Below, piece by piece: positions 25,406 through 34,568 of a stretch of DNA of 64,000 nt. The stretch comes from JAAYCI01 sp964370045 (GTDB lineage: Bacteria; Bacillota; Clostridia; Oscillospirales; Ruminococcaceae), in NCBI GenBank assembly GCA_964370045.1, contig CAYJGZ010000014.1, positions 1-64,000 of the forward strand, in the 5' to 3' direction. Position numbers and translations under genes: made by a program. The first letter of the stretch is position 1, and each line of letters starts with the position of its first letter. Under the pieces are notes generated by a model. It did not search any database. It was given only the letters and a program-made list of their open reading frames with translations, and was not told where the DNA came from.

Positions 25406-25497
25406 TGGCAAAACTTCCTACGCCGGCATTACCCGGTTCAGGTCATAGGGTCCTCACCAAAGGTGAATCTCAGCCGTTTGCACAGCACCCCTGTTTT
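25406..25497 (-). promoter_or_regulatory. TPP riboswitch (THI element)
   Basis: Read on the minus strand the region carries the conserved aptamer pieces in order: GGGGTGCTG, CGGCTGAGA, ACCCTATGACCTGAACC, GGGTAATGCCGGCGTAGGAA. These match the TPP aptamer helices P2 to P5. It precedes a terminator and thiT, so it should shut off thiamine uptake when TPP is plentiful. Confidence 0.95.
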
Positions 25498-25595
25498 TAT
25501 GTCCAAGGTAATTATAGCGCAGTGGGGCAGGGCTGTCAACAAAAAAATGGGATAGGAGGTGGCAAAATCGTTGTTTTTTTACATATAGCAAACCG

Positions 25596-26231
25596 CTACG
25601 CAACACCCTTTTTGGGGCACAGTTCATTCAGCACACACTGCTCGCAAAACGCAGTGCGTGAGGTGCACACCGCCCTCCCGTGAAGCACGCACCTGTGGCA
25701 AAAGTCGTTGCTCTCCTCGGGTGGGAGCACACGCCGTAGTGCGGTTTCCACCTTCATGGGGTCTTTGCTGGCAAGAAAGCCAAGGCGGTTTGCCATGCGA
25801 ATACAGTGTGTGTCCGCAATCACAACGCCCGGCGTGCCGAAAATATCCCCAAGGATGAGGTTGGCGCTTTTACGCCCCACCCCCGGCAGGCGCAGTAGCC
25901 CCTCCATCGTGTCGGGCAGGCGGCCATCGTATTCCTCCACCACCATGCTAAGTGCGGCGTGAATATCCCGTGCCTTGCTGTTGCCAAGCCCGCAGGACTT
26001 TATTCGCTCGCACAGTTCCGCCTCGCTAAGCGCCGCAAGCGCAGCGGCAGTGGGGTAGTCCTCAAAAAGCTTCTCTGTGACAATGTTCACACGTGCGTCG
26101 GTGCACTGCGCAGAAAGCCGCGCAGCTACGAGTAATTGCCACGCATTATCATAGTCGAGTGAGCATATGCCCACAGGGTAGGCATCCTTCAAAAGCTGTA
26201 CAATTTTGGCTGTGTCTGTTTTTGTGCGCAT
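25596..26231 (-). CDS. nth: Endonuclease III
   Basis: Nth removes oxidised pyrimidines from DNA and nicks the abasic site. The 211-residue protein has the helix-hairpin-helix LPGVGRKSAN with catalytic Lys121, catalytic Asp140 in VIADTHCIR, and the C-terminal iron-sulfur cluster Cys-x6-Cys-x2-Cys-x5-Cys (CTSRTAFCEQCVLNELC). It is at the end of a minus-strand run esterase-rarA-GH3-nth with gaps of 34-57 bp, so cotranscription is possible. Confidence 0.95.
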   Translation of the reverse strand: MRTKTDTAKIVQLLKDAYPVGICSLDYDNAWQLLVAARLSAQCTDARVNIVTEKLFEDYPTAAALAALSEAELCERIKSCGLGNSKARDIHAALSMVVEEYDGRLPDTMEGLLRLPGVGRKSANLILGDIFGTPGVVIADTHCIRMANRLGFLASKDPMKVETALRRVLPPEESNDFCHRCVLHGRAVCTSRTAFCEQCVLNELCPKKGVA

Positions 26232-26265
26232 GTGTTTCCCCTTGTGTAAACAATGTATAACAGCG

Positions 26266-28713
26266 CTATTTGATTATTTTGCGCATCCTGCGCCAGTTCT
26301 TCAGCAAAAGCCACAGCGCCTTGAAAAGCCCGCCTCTTCCGTTGCAGGTGCGCAGCAGTACCTCGGCGGTGTCGTGGTCTATTGCGCCCTGTGAGAAGGA
26401 CACAACATTCTTAAAAGGCAGGTTTTCCATGTTGCTACGCAGTAGTTTTTCATTAGCGAGCGGGTCGTCAGAAAAGTTCATCTGCTTGCGTGCAATGGCC
26501 AGCGAGCGCTTTATTGCAAAGCGCACAAGGCGGCTTTCGTACATTTCACCGAGGGCTGTATCCATCGTGTACTCGCCCTTTTTGCGCAGGGTGTTGCCGA
26601 TGAAGTTTTTGCCGTACAGCGGCGCAAACATCTCCTGCGAAAAGCTGTTGTCGGCGATAGCGCCGTAGGGGGAATCTTTAGCGTACTGCGGCGCACAGCT
26701 TAGCGTAACACCCTGCAGCTCCACAGGCATTACAAGCGGCAGGTTGCGGCTGCAGCCACCCACCTGTATTTCACAGCGTCCGCTCTCAAGCGCAAGGCCG
26801 CCGCTATTAGGCTCGTAGCACAAAAAGCTGCGTGCTGAAATTGTAATGTGCACCGTCTTTTTTTCGCCTGCCTGCAAAGACACCCGTGCAAAGCCGCACA
26901 GCTCGTGCGCAGGCTGCCACATGGCGGAGGACTTGCGAAAGAGGTACACCTGGCACACCTCATCGCCTGCCACATCGCCCGTGTTTTGCACCGTGAAGTA
27001 GACTTGCAGGTCCTCGCCGTTTGAAAGCGTATCCGCACTAAGGCGCATTTCACCGTACTCAAAGCGTGTGTACGAAAGCCCAAAGCCAAAGGGGAACTGC
27101 ACAGAAACATCCGCTGTATCGTAGTATCGGTAGCCCACATAAAGGCTTTCGTTGTAGGTGACCTCTTTTGGACCCATGGGGTAGTGGTGGTAGCATGGGG
27201 TGTCCGAAAGCTGTAGTGGCCAGCTTTCCGCCAGCTTTCCTGCAGGGTTGCACAGCCCAAACAGCAGACGGCGCACGCCCTCGCCCACCGCCTGTCCGCC
27301 AACATAAGGGCACAGCAATGCCCTTGCGCCCTCGAGCCACGGGGTCTCCACCGCACTGCCACAGCACAGCACAACGCATATGTTTTTGTTCACAGCGCTC
27401 ACGGCCGCCAAAAGCTGTAGCTGAAAGTCGGGCAGGCGCAGGTGCTCCCTATCGTAGCTTTCGCAGTCGTAGTAGGGGGGCAGGCCCACAAACACAGCCA
27501 CCTGTCCGCCTTTTTTTGCCGCCTCCACCGCCTGCTGTATCATTTCGGGGCTTGTCTCATACCCACGATAGCCGGGGATGTACTCAAAGCTTTGCCCTGC
27601 GTTTTGCAGGGCCTGCAAAAAGTTTGTGCGTTTTTTGGCGTTTACAACAGAGGAGCCAGCTCCCTGAAAATGCGGCTTTTCGGCCATTTCACCGATGACA
27701 CACAGCCGCTCCGTAGCGCTAAACGGTAGCAGTGCATCCTCGTTTTTAAGCAGAACAGCACTTTTTGCAAGCGCCATCGCCGCAAGCTCGTCGTGTGCGT
27801 CGTAGTCGCAAGGTGCGCTTTTGCTCTTGCCCACATGCCGTGCCACCAGCCGCAGGATATTCAGGCAGGCGGTGTCCAGCGCATCCTCTGTGAGACGATT
27901 TTCACGGATGGCCTTTAGTATAATGTATGCGCCGTTGCCGTAGCTGGAGGGCATCTCCAAATCCAGCCCTGCCGCAATGCCCGCATCCCGCTTGTCCTCT
28001 GCGCCCCAGTCGCTCATCACAAGGCCGTCAAAGCCAAAGCGCAGGCGCAGTATCTCGGCCAAAAGGCGGCGATTGTTGCAGGAGTACACCCCGTTTATCT
28101 TGTTGTAGCTTGCCATCACGGTGTGCGGCTTTGCGCTTTTTACGGCTATTTCAAACGGCTTTAGGTAAAGCTCGAACAGCGCGCGCTCGTCCACGGCGGC
28201 GCTTACGGACATGCGCCGTGTCTCCTGGCTGTTCACCGCAAAATGCTTTAGCGAGGCGGACACGCCTTTGCTCTGCACGCCCTCTATCCATGCGGCGGCA
28301 AGCTGCCCTGAAAGCAGTGGGTCCTCCGAAAAATATTCAAAGTTGCGGCCGCAAAGCGGACTGCGCTTTATGTTTGCGCCCGGCCCCAGCAGGACATCCA
28401 CATCCTGTGCCGCCGCTTCGATGCCCATCGCCTGCGCCACCTCTTTCATTAGCTCCACGTCCCAGCTGCTCGCCATTGTGACAGCAGGGGGAAAGCAGGT
28501 GGCAGGTATGCTAAGGCCGCCATTTTGCTCGACATTCTCCTTGTCCTCACGGCGAACACCGTGCGGCCCATCCGCCAAAAATATGGCAGGAATGCCCTTT
28601 TCGGGGTAAGCTTTCGTTTCCCAAAAGCCTACACCACTGCACAGCTCCGCCTTTTCTTCAAGGCTCAGCTCGGCTATAATATCTACGATATTACGTCCAT
28701 TTAACTCTGTCAT
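26266..28713 (-). CDS. Glycoside hydrolase family 3 beta-glucosidase-like enzyme
   Basis: The 815-residue protein has the GH3 N-terminal barrel (DGPHGVRRED; catalytic nucleophile Asp in VMSDWGAED near residue 233), the second alpha/beta domain (from about 310) and a fibronectin-III-like domain (FGFGLSYTRFEYG near 560-650). A C-terminal helical extension of about 130 residues follows, as in many clostridial GH3 enzymes. There is no signal peptide, so it acts inside the cell on imported beta-glucosides or similar oligosaccharides. Exact substrate cannot be told. No sugar transporter is nearby. Confidence 0.9.
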   Translation of the reverse strand: MTELNGRNIVDIIAELSLEEKAELCSGVGFWETKAYPEKGIPAIFLADGPHGVRREDKENVEQNGGLSIPATCFPPAVTMASSWDVELMKEVAQAMGIEAAAQDVDVLLGPGANIKRSPLCGRNFEYFSEDPLLSGQLAAAWIEGVQSKGVSASLKHFAVNSQETRRMSVSAAVDERALFELYLKPFEIAVKSAKPHTVMASYNKINGVYSCNNRRLLAEILRLRFGFDGLVMSDWGAEDKRDAGIAAGLDLEMPSSYGNGAYIILKAIRENRLTEDALDTACLNILRLVARHVGKSKSAPCDYDAHDELAAMALAKSAVLLKNEDALLPFSATERLCVIGEMAEKPHFQGAGSSVVNAKKRTNFLQALQNAGQSFEYIPGYRGYETSPEMIQQAVEAAKKGGQVAVFVGLPPYYDCESYDREHLRLPDFQLQLLAAVSAVNKNICVVLCCGSAVETPWLEGARALLCPYVGGQAVGEGVRRLLFGLCNPAGKLAESWPLQLSDTPCYHHYPMGPKEVTYNESLYVGYRYYDTADVSVQFPFGFGLSYTRFEYGEMRLSADTLSNGEDLQVYFTVQNTGDVAGDEVCQVYLFRKSSAMWQPAHELCGFARVSLQAGEKKTVHITISARSFLCYEPNSGGLALESGRCEIQVGGCSRNLPLVMPVELQGVTLSCAPQYAKDSPYGAIADNSFSQEMFAPLYGKNFIGNTLRKKGEYTMDTALGEMYESRLVRFAIKRSLAIARKQMNFSDDPLANEKLLRSNMENLPFKNVVSFSQGAIDHDTAEVLLRTCNGRGGLFKALWLLLKNWRRMRKIIK

Positions 28714-28770
28714 TTACGTGTTACCTCTCTTTGGCTGTATCGGCGGTGCACCTGCTTTGTGTGTGGCAAA

Positions 28771-30048
28771 TTACCCAAACTTTGCCCTTATCTGCTCCCA
28801 GTAGCTCTTAAATGCCTGCTCGGTTTTGTTTTCGCCAAAGCTGTAATATTCTCTATCTGCGAGCGTATCGGGCAGGTACTGCTGTGCCACCCACCTGCCG
28901 GGTGCATCGTGTGGATAGCGGTAATGCTGACCCTTTACCTTGGCATCCTCGCCGTCAAAGTGCTTGTTTTGTAAGGTGCGTGGGATGGGCCCGAAGTTGC
29001 CGTTTTTCACGTCTTCACGTGCCATTGCAATGCCGAGATAGGCGGTGTTGCTCTTGGGCGATAGCGCCACCATCACCACCGCATCCGCAAGCGGTATGGC
29101 GGCCTCGGGCAGGCCCACCTGAAGCGCTATGTCCACCGCCGCCTTTACGATGGGCAGTATCTGCGGATAGGCAAGCCCCACATCCTCCGCCGCTGTTATC
29201 AAAAGGCGACGGCAGGCGCTGGGCAGGTCCCCTGCCTCCAAAAGGCGTGCAAGATAGTGCAGTGCGGCGTTTGCATCACTGCCCCTCATGGACTTTTGGT
29301 AGGCTGAAATAATATCGTAGTGCTCGTCCCCCTCGCGGTCGTAGCGCATACTGCTTTTTTGCGCCACCTGCGATGCGGCATCAACGCTGAGCGCAAGGTT
29401 GCCCTCTTCATCCTTGGGTGCGGCGCTGATGATAAACTCAAGGCTGTTCAGCGCCTTGCGCATATCGCCGCCGCTTGCGGTGGCAAGCTTTTGCAGTGCG
29501 CCGTCCTGCGCTGCAGCGCTGATGCCCTGCAATTCTTGAATTTTCCCGAGCGCATTTTCAAGACCCAAAAGCACATCCTGCGCAGTGAGCGCCTTAAACT
29601 CAAACGTAGTACAGCGGCTGAGTAGTGCGCTGTAAATGTAAAAGTAGGGGTTTTCGGTGGTGGAGGCAATCAGCGTGATACTGCCATCCTCTATGAACTC
29701 AAGCAGGCTTTGCTGTTGCTTTTTATTTAGATATTGTATCTCATCAAGGTAGAGAAGTACGCCGTTTTGCCCCGAAAAGCTGCCCACGTCCTTCACTACA
29801 TCTCGGATGTCACCTGTGGAGGCGGACGTGCCGTTCAGCTTGTGCAAAAGCATGTTGCTGTTGTCGGCAATTATGCGAGCGACTGTTGTTTTTCCGCAGC
29901 CGGACGGCCCGTAAAAAATCATGTTGGGCACAACACCCGCATCCAAAGTGCGCCTGAAAACAGCATCGTTGCACAGCAAATGCCGCTGACCCACCACCTC
30001 GCTTAGGGTGCTTGGGCGCAGACGGTTTGCAAGAGGTGTTTTTTGCAT
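28771..30048 (-). CDS. rarA: Replication-associated recombination protein A (AAA+ ATPase)
   Basis: RarA (MgsA) acts at stalled replication forks. The 425-residue protein starts LANRLRPSTLSEVVGQ, shows Walker A in FYGPSGCGKTT near residue 46, Walker B in LLYLDEIQYLN near 98, sensor 1 in IASTTENPYF, and the C-terminal tetramerisation region with SPKSNTAY and HYRYPHD. These match the family along the full length. It lies between the esterase and GH3 genes on the same strand. Confidence 0.94.
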   Translation of the reverse strand: MQKTPLANRLRPSTLSEVVGQRHLLCNDAVFRRTLDAGVVPNMIFYGPSGCGKTTVARIIADNSNMLLHKLNGTSASTGDIRDVVKDVGSFSGQNGVLLYLDEIQYLNKKQQQSLLEFIEDGSITLIASTTENPYFYIYSALLSRCTTFEFKALTAQDVLLGLENALGKIQELQGISAAAQDGALQKLATASGGDMRKALNSLEFIISAAPKDEEGNLALSVDAASQVAQKSSMRYDREGDEHYDIISAYQKSMRGSDANAALHYLARLLEAGDLPSACRRLLITAAEDVGLAYPQILPIVKAAVDIALQVGLPEAAIPLADAVVMVALSPKSNTAYLGIAMAREDVKNGNFGPIPRTLQNKHFDGEDAKVKGQHYRYPHDAPGRWVAQQYLPDTLADREYYSFGENKTEQAFKSYWEQIRAKFG

Positions 30049-30089
30049 AAAAGCCTCCCTTGTGCACGGCAGAGTGTGTTGCGCAAAAC

Positions 30090-30917
30090 CTATGGGTTCA
30101 CTTCGGCCGACCAGTCACGCTTTTTTCGCTCTGCGTAGCCGTCGCCCTTTATAAAGCTTACAAACTCCGCAAAGCTTCTGTCGCAAAAGCTCCACTCGTG
30201 CAGGCCCTCCCACTCCATGTAGGTGTAGTCGAGCGGCAGGCTTTCGGCGCACTGCTTAAAATGCAGGTTTTGGGTGCGGATTAGTATTCTGTCGTCGTCA
30301 TCCTGCTCCCCACATGTGCAAAGGATGCGTGGCTGTTCGCTCTTGGGCAGGGCGGACAGCTTGCTTGCAAGCGTGCACAGTGATTCTTCCTCGGGGGGCA
30401 TGAAGCCGTCCCCCCAAACGGGTGCAAAAAAGCTGCGAGGAAGTAGCGTGTCGGAGGAAGTTTTGAATATAGGTATGTGAAGTGCCCCCGAAAAGCTACC
30501 TATGGCGGCGTAGCGCTCGGGGTGCATCATGCCTATGCGCAGTGCGCCGTAGCCGCCCATCGAAAAGCCTGCGATAAAGTTTTTTTCACGTTCGGTAGGC
30601 AGGCGAAAAATCTTGTGCAGCTGGCGTGGGATTTCCTCGGTGATAATGCTGTACCAGGGCGCACCGTAGCACATGTCGGTGTAAAAGGAGTTGCTTGCGT
30701 CGGGGCACACCAGCACATAGCCGTTATCGGCGGCATAGCGGCAGACGGCCGTCATGTACATCCAGTCGCCGCTGTTACTGCCCATTCCGTGCAGTAGCGT
30801 GATGACACCCTTTACCTCGTTGCCCACTATGTCGGGCAGGTCAGTAGGGTAGTAAAGCCGTACTGCCAGCGTGCGAAAATACTCGGGTATTTTTATCTCT
30901 GCGGTGATAAACGCCAT
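30090..30917 (-). CDS. Esterase D-like alpha/beta hydrolase
   Basis: The 275-residue protein is an esterase D / S-formylglutathione-hydrolase-type alpha/beta hydrolase. The nucleophile is Ser in GFSMGGYGAL, the acid is probably in GEQDDDD, and the base is His in GLHEWSF. The oxyanion segment is LLHGMGSNSGDW. Gut Firmicutes use members of this group as acetyl- or feruloyl-esterases as well as for formaldehyde detoxification. The start at 30917 is chosen because GAGGAG precedes it. It is the first gene of the probable operon with rarA, the GH3 enzyme and nth. Confidence 0.85.
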   Translation of the reverse strand: MAFITAEIKIPEYFRTLAVRLYYPTDLPDIVGNEVKGVITLLHGMGSNSGDWMYMTAVCRYAADNGYVLVCPDASNSFYTDMCYGAPWYSIITEEIPRQLHKIFRLPTEREKNFIAGFSMGGYGALRIGMMHPERYAAIGSFSGALHIPIFKTSSDTLLPRSFFAPVWGDGFMPPEEESLCTLASKLSALPKSEQPRILCTCGEQDDDDRILIRTQNLHFKQCAESLPLDYTYMEWEGLHEWSFCDRSFAEFVSFIKGDGYAERKKRDWSAEVNP

Positions 30918-31001
30918 GTTCACAGTCTCCTCTTGTGTGTGCATTAAAATCGTTATTTGTGGCAAAATAAATGGTGAAAGCAATACTTTTACACATGATA
31001 T

Positions 31002-31029
31002 ATTATACACCTAAATGGACATAAGGCAA
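31002..31029 (-). promoter_or_regulatory. Promoter of the esterase-rarA-GH3-nth run
   Basis: On the minus strand TTGCCT (31029-31024) and TATAAT (31007-31002) are 16 bp apart, about 85 bp before the esterase start. Confidence 0.6.
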
Positions 31030-31052
31030 TAGTGGGTGGCATATGCCAAGCA

Positions 31053-31094
31053 CAAAAAATCCCCCACAGCTCGGGGTCTCGAGGCTGTGGGGGA
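31053..31094 (-). terminator. Terminator of glyA
   Basis: On the minus strand ATCCCCCACAGC and GCTGTGGGGGAT pair with a 12-nt loop, followed by TTTTTTG. It lies about 185 bp after the glyA stop because an element has inserted between them. Confidence 0.9.
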
Positions 31095-31141
31095 TACATA
31101 TTTGCCTAAAAATAAACTGAAGTCAAATCACTTCAAAGTTG

Positions 31142-31271
31142 GGATGCAGACAAAAGTGTTGATGTAGTTTGTGGTCTATACTCCTCCGCCTGCGGTGGGG
31201 GAGTATAGACCACATTCTTTTCGCACTTAAAGTATAGCATTTACCTCTAAATAAATGCTATGCGTCCGCTC
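31142..31271 (+). mobile_element. Dispersed palindromic element, copy F (longest)
   Basis: Left end GGATGCAGACAAAAG, hairpin on GTGGTCTATACTCC, right end ATGCGTCCGCTC with a small internal duplication (TAAATGCTATG-like). Flanking 10-mers TTCAAAGTTG (31132-31141) and TTCAAAATTA (31272-31281) match at 8 of 10. The right copy includes the glyA stop codon. Confidence 0.8.
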
Positions 31272-31278
31272 TTCAAAA

Positions 31279-32529
31279 TTACTCGTACAGAGGGAATTTT
31301 TTGGTCATTGCCTTTACTGCTGCAATGTTTTCCTCTTTGGTCTCTTCGTAGCGGAACACGCAGTTTGCAATGCACTTTGCAATTTGCTTCATTTCCTCTT
31401 CGCCAAAGCCACGGGTGGACACAGCGGGTGTGCCTATGCGAATGCCGCTTGTCACGAAAGCCTTCTCGGGGTCGTTGGGCACGGTGTTCTTGTTGCAGGT
31501 GATGTGAATGGTGTCAAGGCGTTCCTCAAGGTCTTTGCCCGTAACGCCTGTGCCACGCAGGTCTACTGTCATCAGGTGGTTTTCTGTGCCACCGCTCACA
31601 ACCTTTAGGCCCTCGCTCATCAGTGCGGCGGCCAGTGCCTTTGCGTTGTCCACAATCAGCTGCTGATACACTTTGAACTCAGGCTGTAGTGCCTCGCCGA
31701 AGTTTATCGCTTTTGCGGCGATAACGTGCATGAGCGGGCCGCCCTGAATGCCGGGGAAAATTGCCTTATCAATGGCCTTTGCGTACTTTTCCTTACACAG
31801 GATAAGCCCGCCACGGGGGCCACGCATGGTCTTGTGGGTGGTGGAGGTAACCACGTCGCTCATGGGCACGGGGGAGGGGTGTAGCCCTGCCGCCACAAGC
31901 CCTGCGATGTGAGCCATGTCCACCATCATGAGAGCGCCCACTTCGTCCGCAATAGCACGAATTTTTTCAAAGTCGATAACACGGGAGTAGTTGGAAGCGC
32001 CCGCAACAATCATCTTGGGCTTTTCTTTAAGTGCAAGCTCACGCATTACGTCGTAGTCCAAAAATCCGTCGTCGTTTACGCCGTAGGAGATAAAGTTGAA
32101 GTACTTGCCGCTGATGTTTACGGGCGAGCCGTGGGTGAGGTGGCCGCCGTGGGAGAGGTTCATGCCCAGCACGGTGTCGCCGGGTGTTAGCAGTGCAAAA
32201 TAAACTGCCATGTTGGCGTTTGCGCCTGAGTGGGGCTGTACGTTTGCGTGCTCTGCGCCAAACAGCTTGCACGCACGCTCACGTGCGAGGTCCTCCACAA
32301 TGTCCACATACTCACAGCCGCCGTAGTAACGGTGGCCGGGGTAGCCCTCGGCGTATTTGTTGGTGAGCGCACTGCCCATGGCAGCCATAACAGCGGAAGA
32401 AACAAGGTTCTCGCTGGCGATAAGCTCTATGTTGTCCCTTTGGCGGCCAAGCTCCAGCGCCATGCCCTTGCCCACGGCCTCGTCCCATTTTGTTACAAAC
32501 CCAATGGTATCCACAATTTCCTTAAACAT
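31279..32529 (-). CDS. glyA: Serine hydroxymethyltransferase
   Basis: GlyA interconverts serine and glycine and supplies one-carbon units on tetrahydrofolate with PLP. The 416-residue protein shows ELIASENLVS, the YAEGYPGHRYYGG loop, and the PLP lysine motif VTSTTHKTMRGPRGG. GGGAGG precedes the ATG by about 10 bases. The stop codon is directly next to an inserted palindromic element. The 140-nt leader between promoter and start holds no riboswitch I can recognise. Confidence 0.97.
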   Translation of the reverse strand: MFKEIVDTIGFVTKWDEAVGKGMALELGRQRDNIELIASENLVSSAVMAAMGSALTNKYAEGYPGHRYYGGCEYVDIVEDLARERACKLFGAEHANVQPHSGANANMAVYFALLTPGDTVLGMNLSHGGHLTHGSPVNISGKYFNFISYGVNDDGFLDYDVMRELALKEKPKMIVAGASNYSRVIDFEKIRAIADEVGALMMVDMAHIAGLVAAGLHPSPVPMSDVVTSTTHKTMRGPRGGLILCKEKYAKAIDKAIFPGIQGGPLMHVIAAKAINFGEALQPEFKVYQQLIVDNAKALAAALMSEGLKVVSGGTENHLMTVDLRGTGVTGKDLEERLDTIHITCNKNTVPNDPEKAFVTSGIRIGTPAVSTRGFGEEEMKQIAKCIANCVFRYEETKEENIAAVKAMTKKFPLYE

Positions 32530-32678
32530 AACTGAACAATCCTCCCTAATATAGTCTTTTTATGAGCAAATGTCGCAACATTTAATACAAAACATGTGTA
32601 GAAATGCCTACGACATCGCTGTAATACCCTGTACAAAATTTCGACGAACTCGCAAAAATATTCATACATTAAAACAGT

Positions 32679-32707
32679 ATTATACTTTGTTTTTGTGTAG
32701 TATACAA
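32679..32707 (-). promoter_or_regulatory. Promoter of glyA
   Basis: On the minus strand TTGTAT (32707-32702) and TATAAT (32684-32679) are exactly 17 bp apart. Confidence 0.7.
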
Positions 32708-32782
32708 GACATAAATACGAAAAATATTTAGTTAAAAGGCAAAAAAACTTTTTTTGTGTACTAAAAATGAAAGAAAAATGCG

Positions 32783-32819
32783 AAAATCCCTCGGAAATGC
32801 AGGGTGCATCTCCGAGGGA
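32783..32819 (-). terminator. Terminator of groES-groEL
   Basis: On the minus strand TCCCTCGGA and TCCGAGGGA form a 9-bp stem with a 15-nt loop, followed by TTTT and a T-rich tail. Confidence 0.75.
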
Positions 32820-32835
32820 GGTGTGAGCAAAGAAA

Positions 32836-34470
32836 TTAGTACATGCCGTCCATGCCGCCCATGCCGCCGCCTGCGGGCATAGGCATAGGTGCTTCGGGCT
32901 CGTCTGTCACAAGGCTCTCGGTGGTGATAACCATGGATGCCACCGAAGCTGCGTTCTCAATGGCGTTGCGCGTTACTTTTGTGGGGTCCACAATGCCAAT
33001 CTTAATCATATCGCCGTACACTTCGTTTTGTGCATCAAAGCCGTAGTTCTTTTTGCCTGCGCTACGCACTTTGTCGATGATTACGCTACCCTCAAGGCCT
33101 GCGTTGAGGGTGATTTGGCGCAGAGGGCTTTCCATAGCCTTCAAAACGATTTGAGCGCCTGTCTTTTGGTCGCCCTCAAGTGTCGCTGTGAGCTTCTCAA
33201 GTGCGGGGATAATCTCCAGCGCAGCTGTGCCGCCGCCTGCAACAATGCCCTCCTCAACAGCCGCCTTTGTTGCGTTGAGTGCGTCCTCAATGCGCAGCTT
33301 CTTCTCCTTCATCTCCACTTCGGTAGCAGCACCCACGCGGATAACGGCAACGCCGCCGGCGAGCTTTGCAAGGCGCTCTTGCAGCTTCTCACGGTCAAAG
33401 TCGGAGGTGGTGTTCTCAATCTCGCTGCGAATTTGGTTCACACGGTTGTCGATGGCATCCTTGTCGCCTGCGCCGTCCACAATGATGGTGTTCTCCTTGG
33501 AAATCTTCACCTGCTTTGCACGGCCGAGCATGTCCATGGTGGTTTCCTTAATGTCGTAGCCCAGCTCCTCGCTGATGAGCTGACCGCCGGTGAGAATAGC
33601 GATGTCACGAAGCATTTCCTTGCGGCGGTCGCCAAAGCCGGGAGCTTTTACCGCAACGCAGGTGAATGTGCCACGCAGACGGTTCACGATAAGGGTGGAC
33701 AGCGCCTCGCCCTCTACATCCTCTGCAATAATGATAAGCTTTTTGCCCGACTGCACAATCTGCTCAAGCAGGGGCAGGATGTCCTGAATTGCGGAAAGCT
33801 TTTTGTCGGTGATGAGAATGAGCGCATCGTCGATAACAGCTTCCATCTTTTCGGTGTCGGTTACCATGTAGGGGGTGATGTAGCCACGGTCGAACTGCAT
33901 TCCCTCCACAACCTCGCTGAATGTCTCGGCTGTCTTGCTCTCCTCAATGGTGATAACGCCGTCGGCGGAAACCTTCTCCATTGCGTCCGCAATCAGCCTG
34001 CCGATGGATTCGTCGGAGGAGGAAACGGTGGCAACACGTGCGATGTCCTCGCTGCCGTTTACCTTTTGGCTGTTTGCTTTTAGTGTTTCCACAGCGGTGG
34101 CCACTGCCTTTTGGATGCCCCTTCTCACGTCCATGGGGTTTGCGCCTGCGGCAATGTTCTTCATGCCCTCGTGCACCATAGACTGTGCCAGCAGTGTGGC
34201 TGTGGTAGTGCCGTCGCCTGCTGCGTCGTTTGTCTTTGTGGCAACTTCTTTTACGAGCTGTGCGCCCATGTTCTCAAAAGCGTCCTTTAGCTCAACATCC
34301 TTTGCAATGGTAACACCGTCGTTTGTGATGGTGGGTGCGCCGTACTTTTTGCCAAGGACAACGTTGCGGCCTTTGGGGCCGAGGGTGATTTTTACGGTGT
34401 TTGCCAGTTTGTCAATGCCGGCGGTAAGCGCCTTGCGGGCGTCCTCGCCGTATATAATCTGCTTTGCCAT
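32836..34470 (-). CDS. groL: Chaperonin GroEL
   Basis: The 544-residue Hsp60 chaperonin assists folding in the cytoplasm together with GroES. It shows full-length family identity: start MAKQIIYGEDARKAL, ATP-site segments TLGPKGRNVVLG and AGDGTTTATLLAQ, and the Gly/Met-rich C-terminal tail ending GGMGGMDGMY. It follows groES by about 100 bp on the same strand and shares the CIRCE-controlled promoter. Confidence 0.98.
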   Translation of the reverse strand: MAKQIIYGEDARKALTAGIDKLANTVKITLGPKGRNVVLGKKYGAPTITNDGVTIAKDVELKDAFENMGAQLVKEVATKTNDAAGDGTTTATLLAQSMVHEGMKNIAAGANPMDVRRGIQKAVATAVETLKANSQKVNGSEDIARVATVSSSDESIGRLIADAMEKVSADGVITIEESKTAETFSEVVEGMQFDRGYITPYMVTDTEKMEAVIDDALILITDKKLSAIQDILPLLEQIVQSGKKLIIIAEDVEGEALSTLIVNRLRGTFTCVAVKAPGFGDRRKEMLRDIAILTGGQLISEELGYDIKETTMDMLGRAKQVKISKENTIIVDGAGDKDAIDNRVNQIRSEIENTTSDFDREKLQERLAKLAGGVAVIRVGAATEVEMKEKKLRIEDALNATKAAVEEGIVAGGGTAALEIIPALEKLTATLEGDQKTGAQIVLKAMESPLRQITLNAGLEGSVIIDKVRSAGKKNYGFDAQNEVYGDMIKIGIVDPTKVTRNAIENAASVASMVITTESLVTDEPEAPMPMPAGGGMGGMDGMY

Positions 34471-34568
34471 GAAATATCTCTCCTTTTGTTGTAGTGCATC
34501 CGTTAGATGCGCAGACTTTGTGTGTCATGTATATAATAAAGGCGAAAATACTGCTAATGCGCTAACAA

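Noticed and set aside
26266..26700. The C-terminal extension of the GH3 enzyme as a novel domain
   Set aside because: A helical tail of this kind after the fibronectin-like domain is familiar in clostridial GH3 proteins.
32530..32680. A glycine or other riboswitch in the 140-nt glyA leader
   Set aside because: I could not find the conserved aptamer motifs of glycine, SAM, THF or purine riboswitches; only a short GCAAATGTCGCA segment also present near 8400, which is too little to call.
32985..34083. A long plus-strand frame opposite groEL
   Set aside because: It is the antisense shadow of a highly conserved gene with strong codon bias; no ribosome site or family match.
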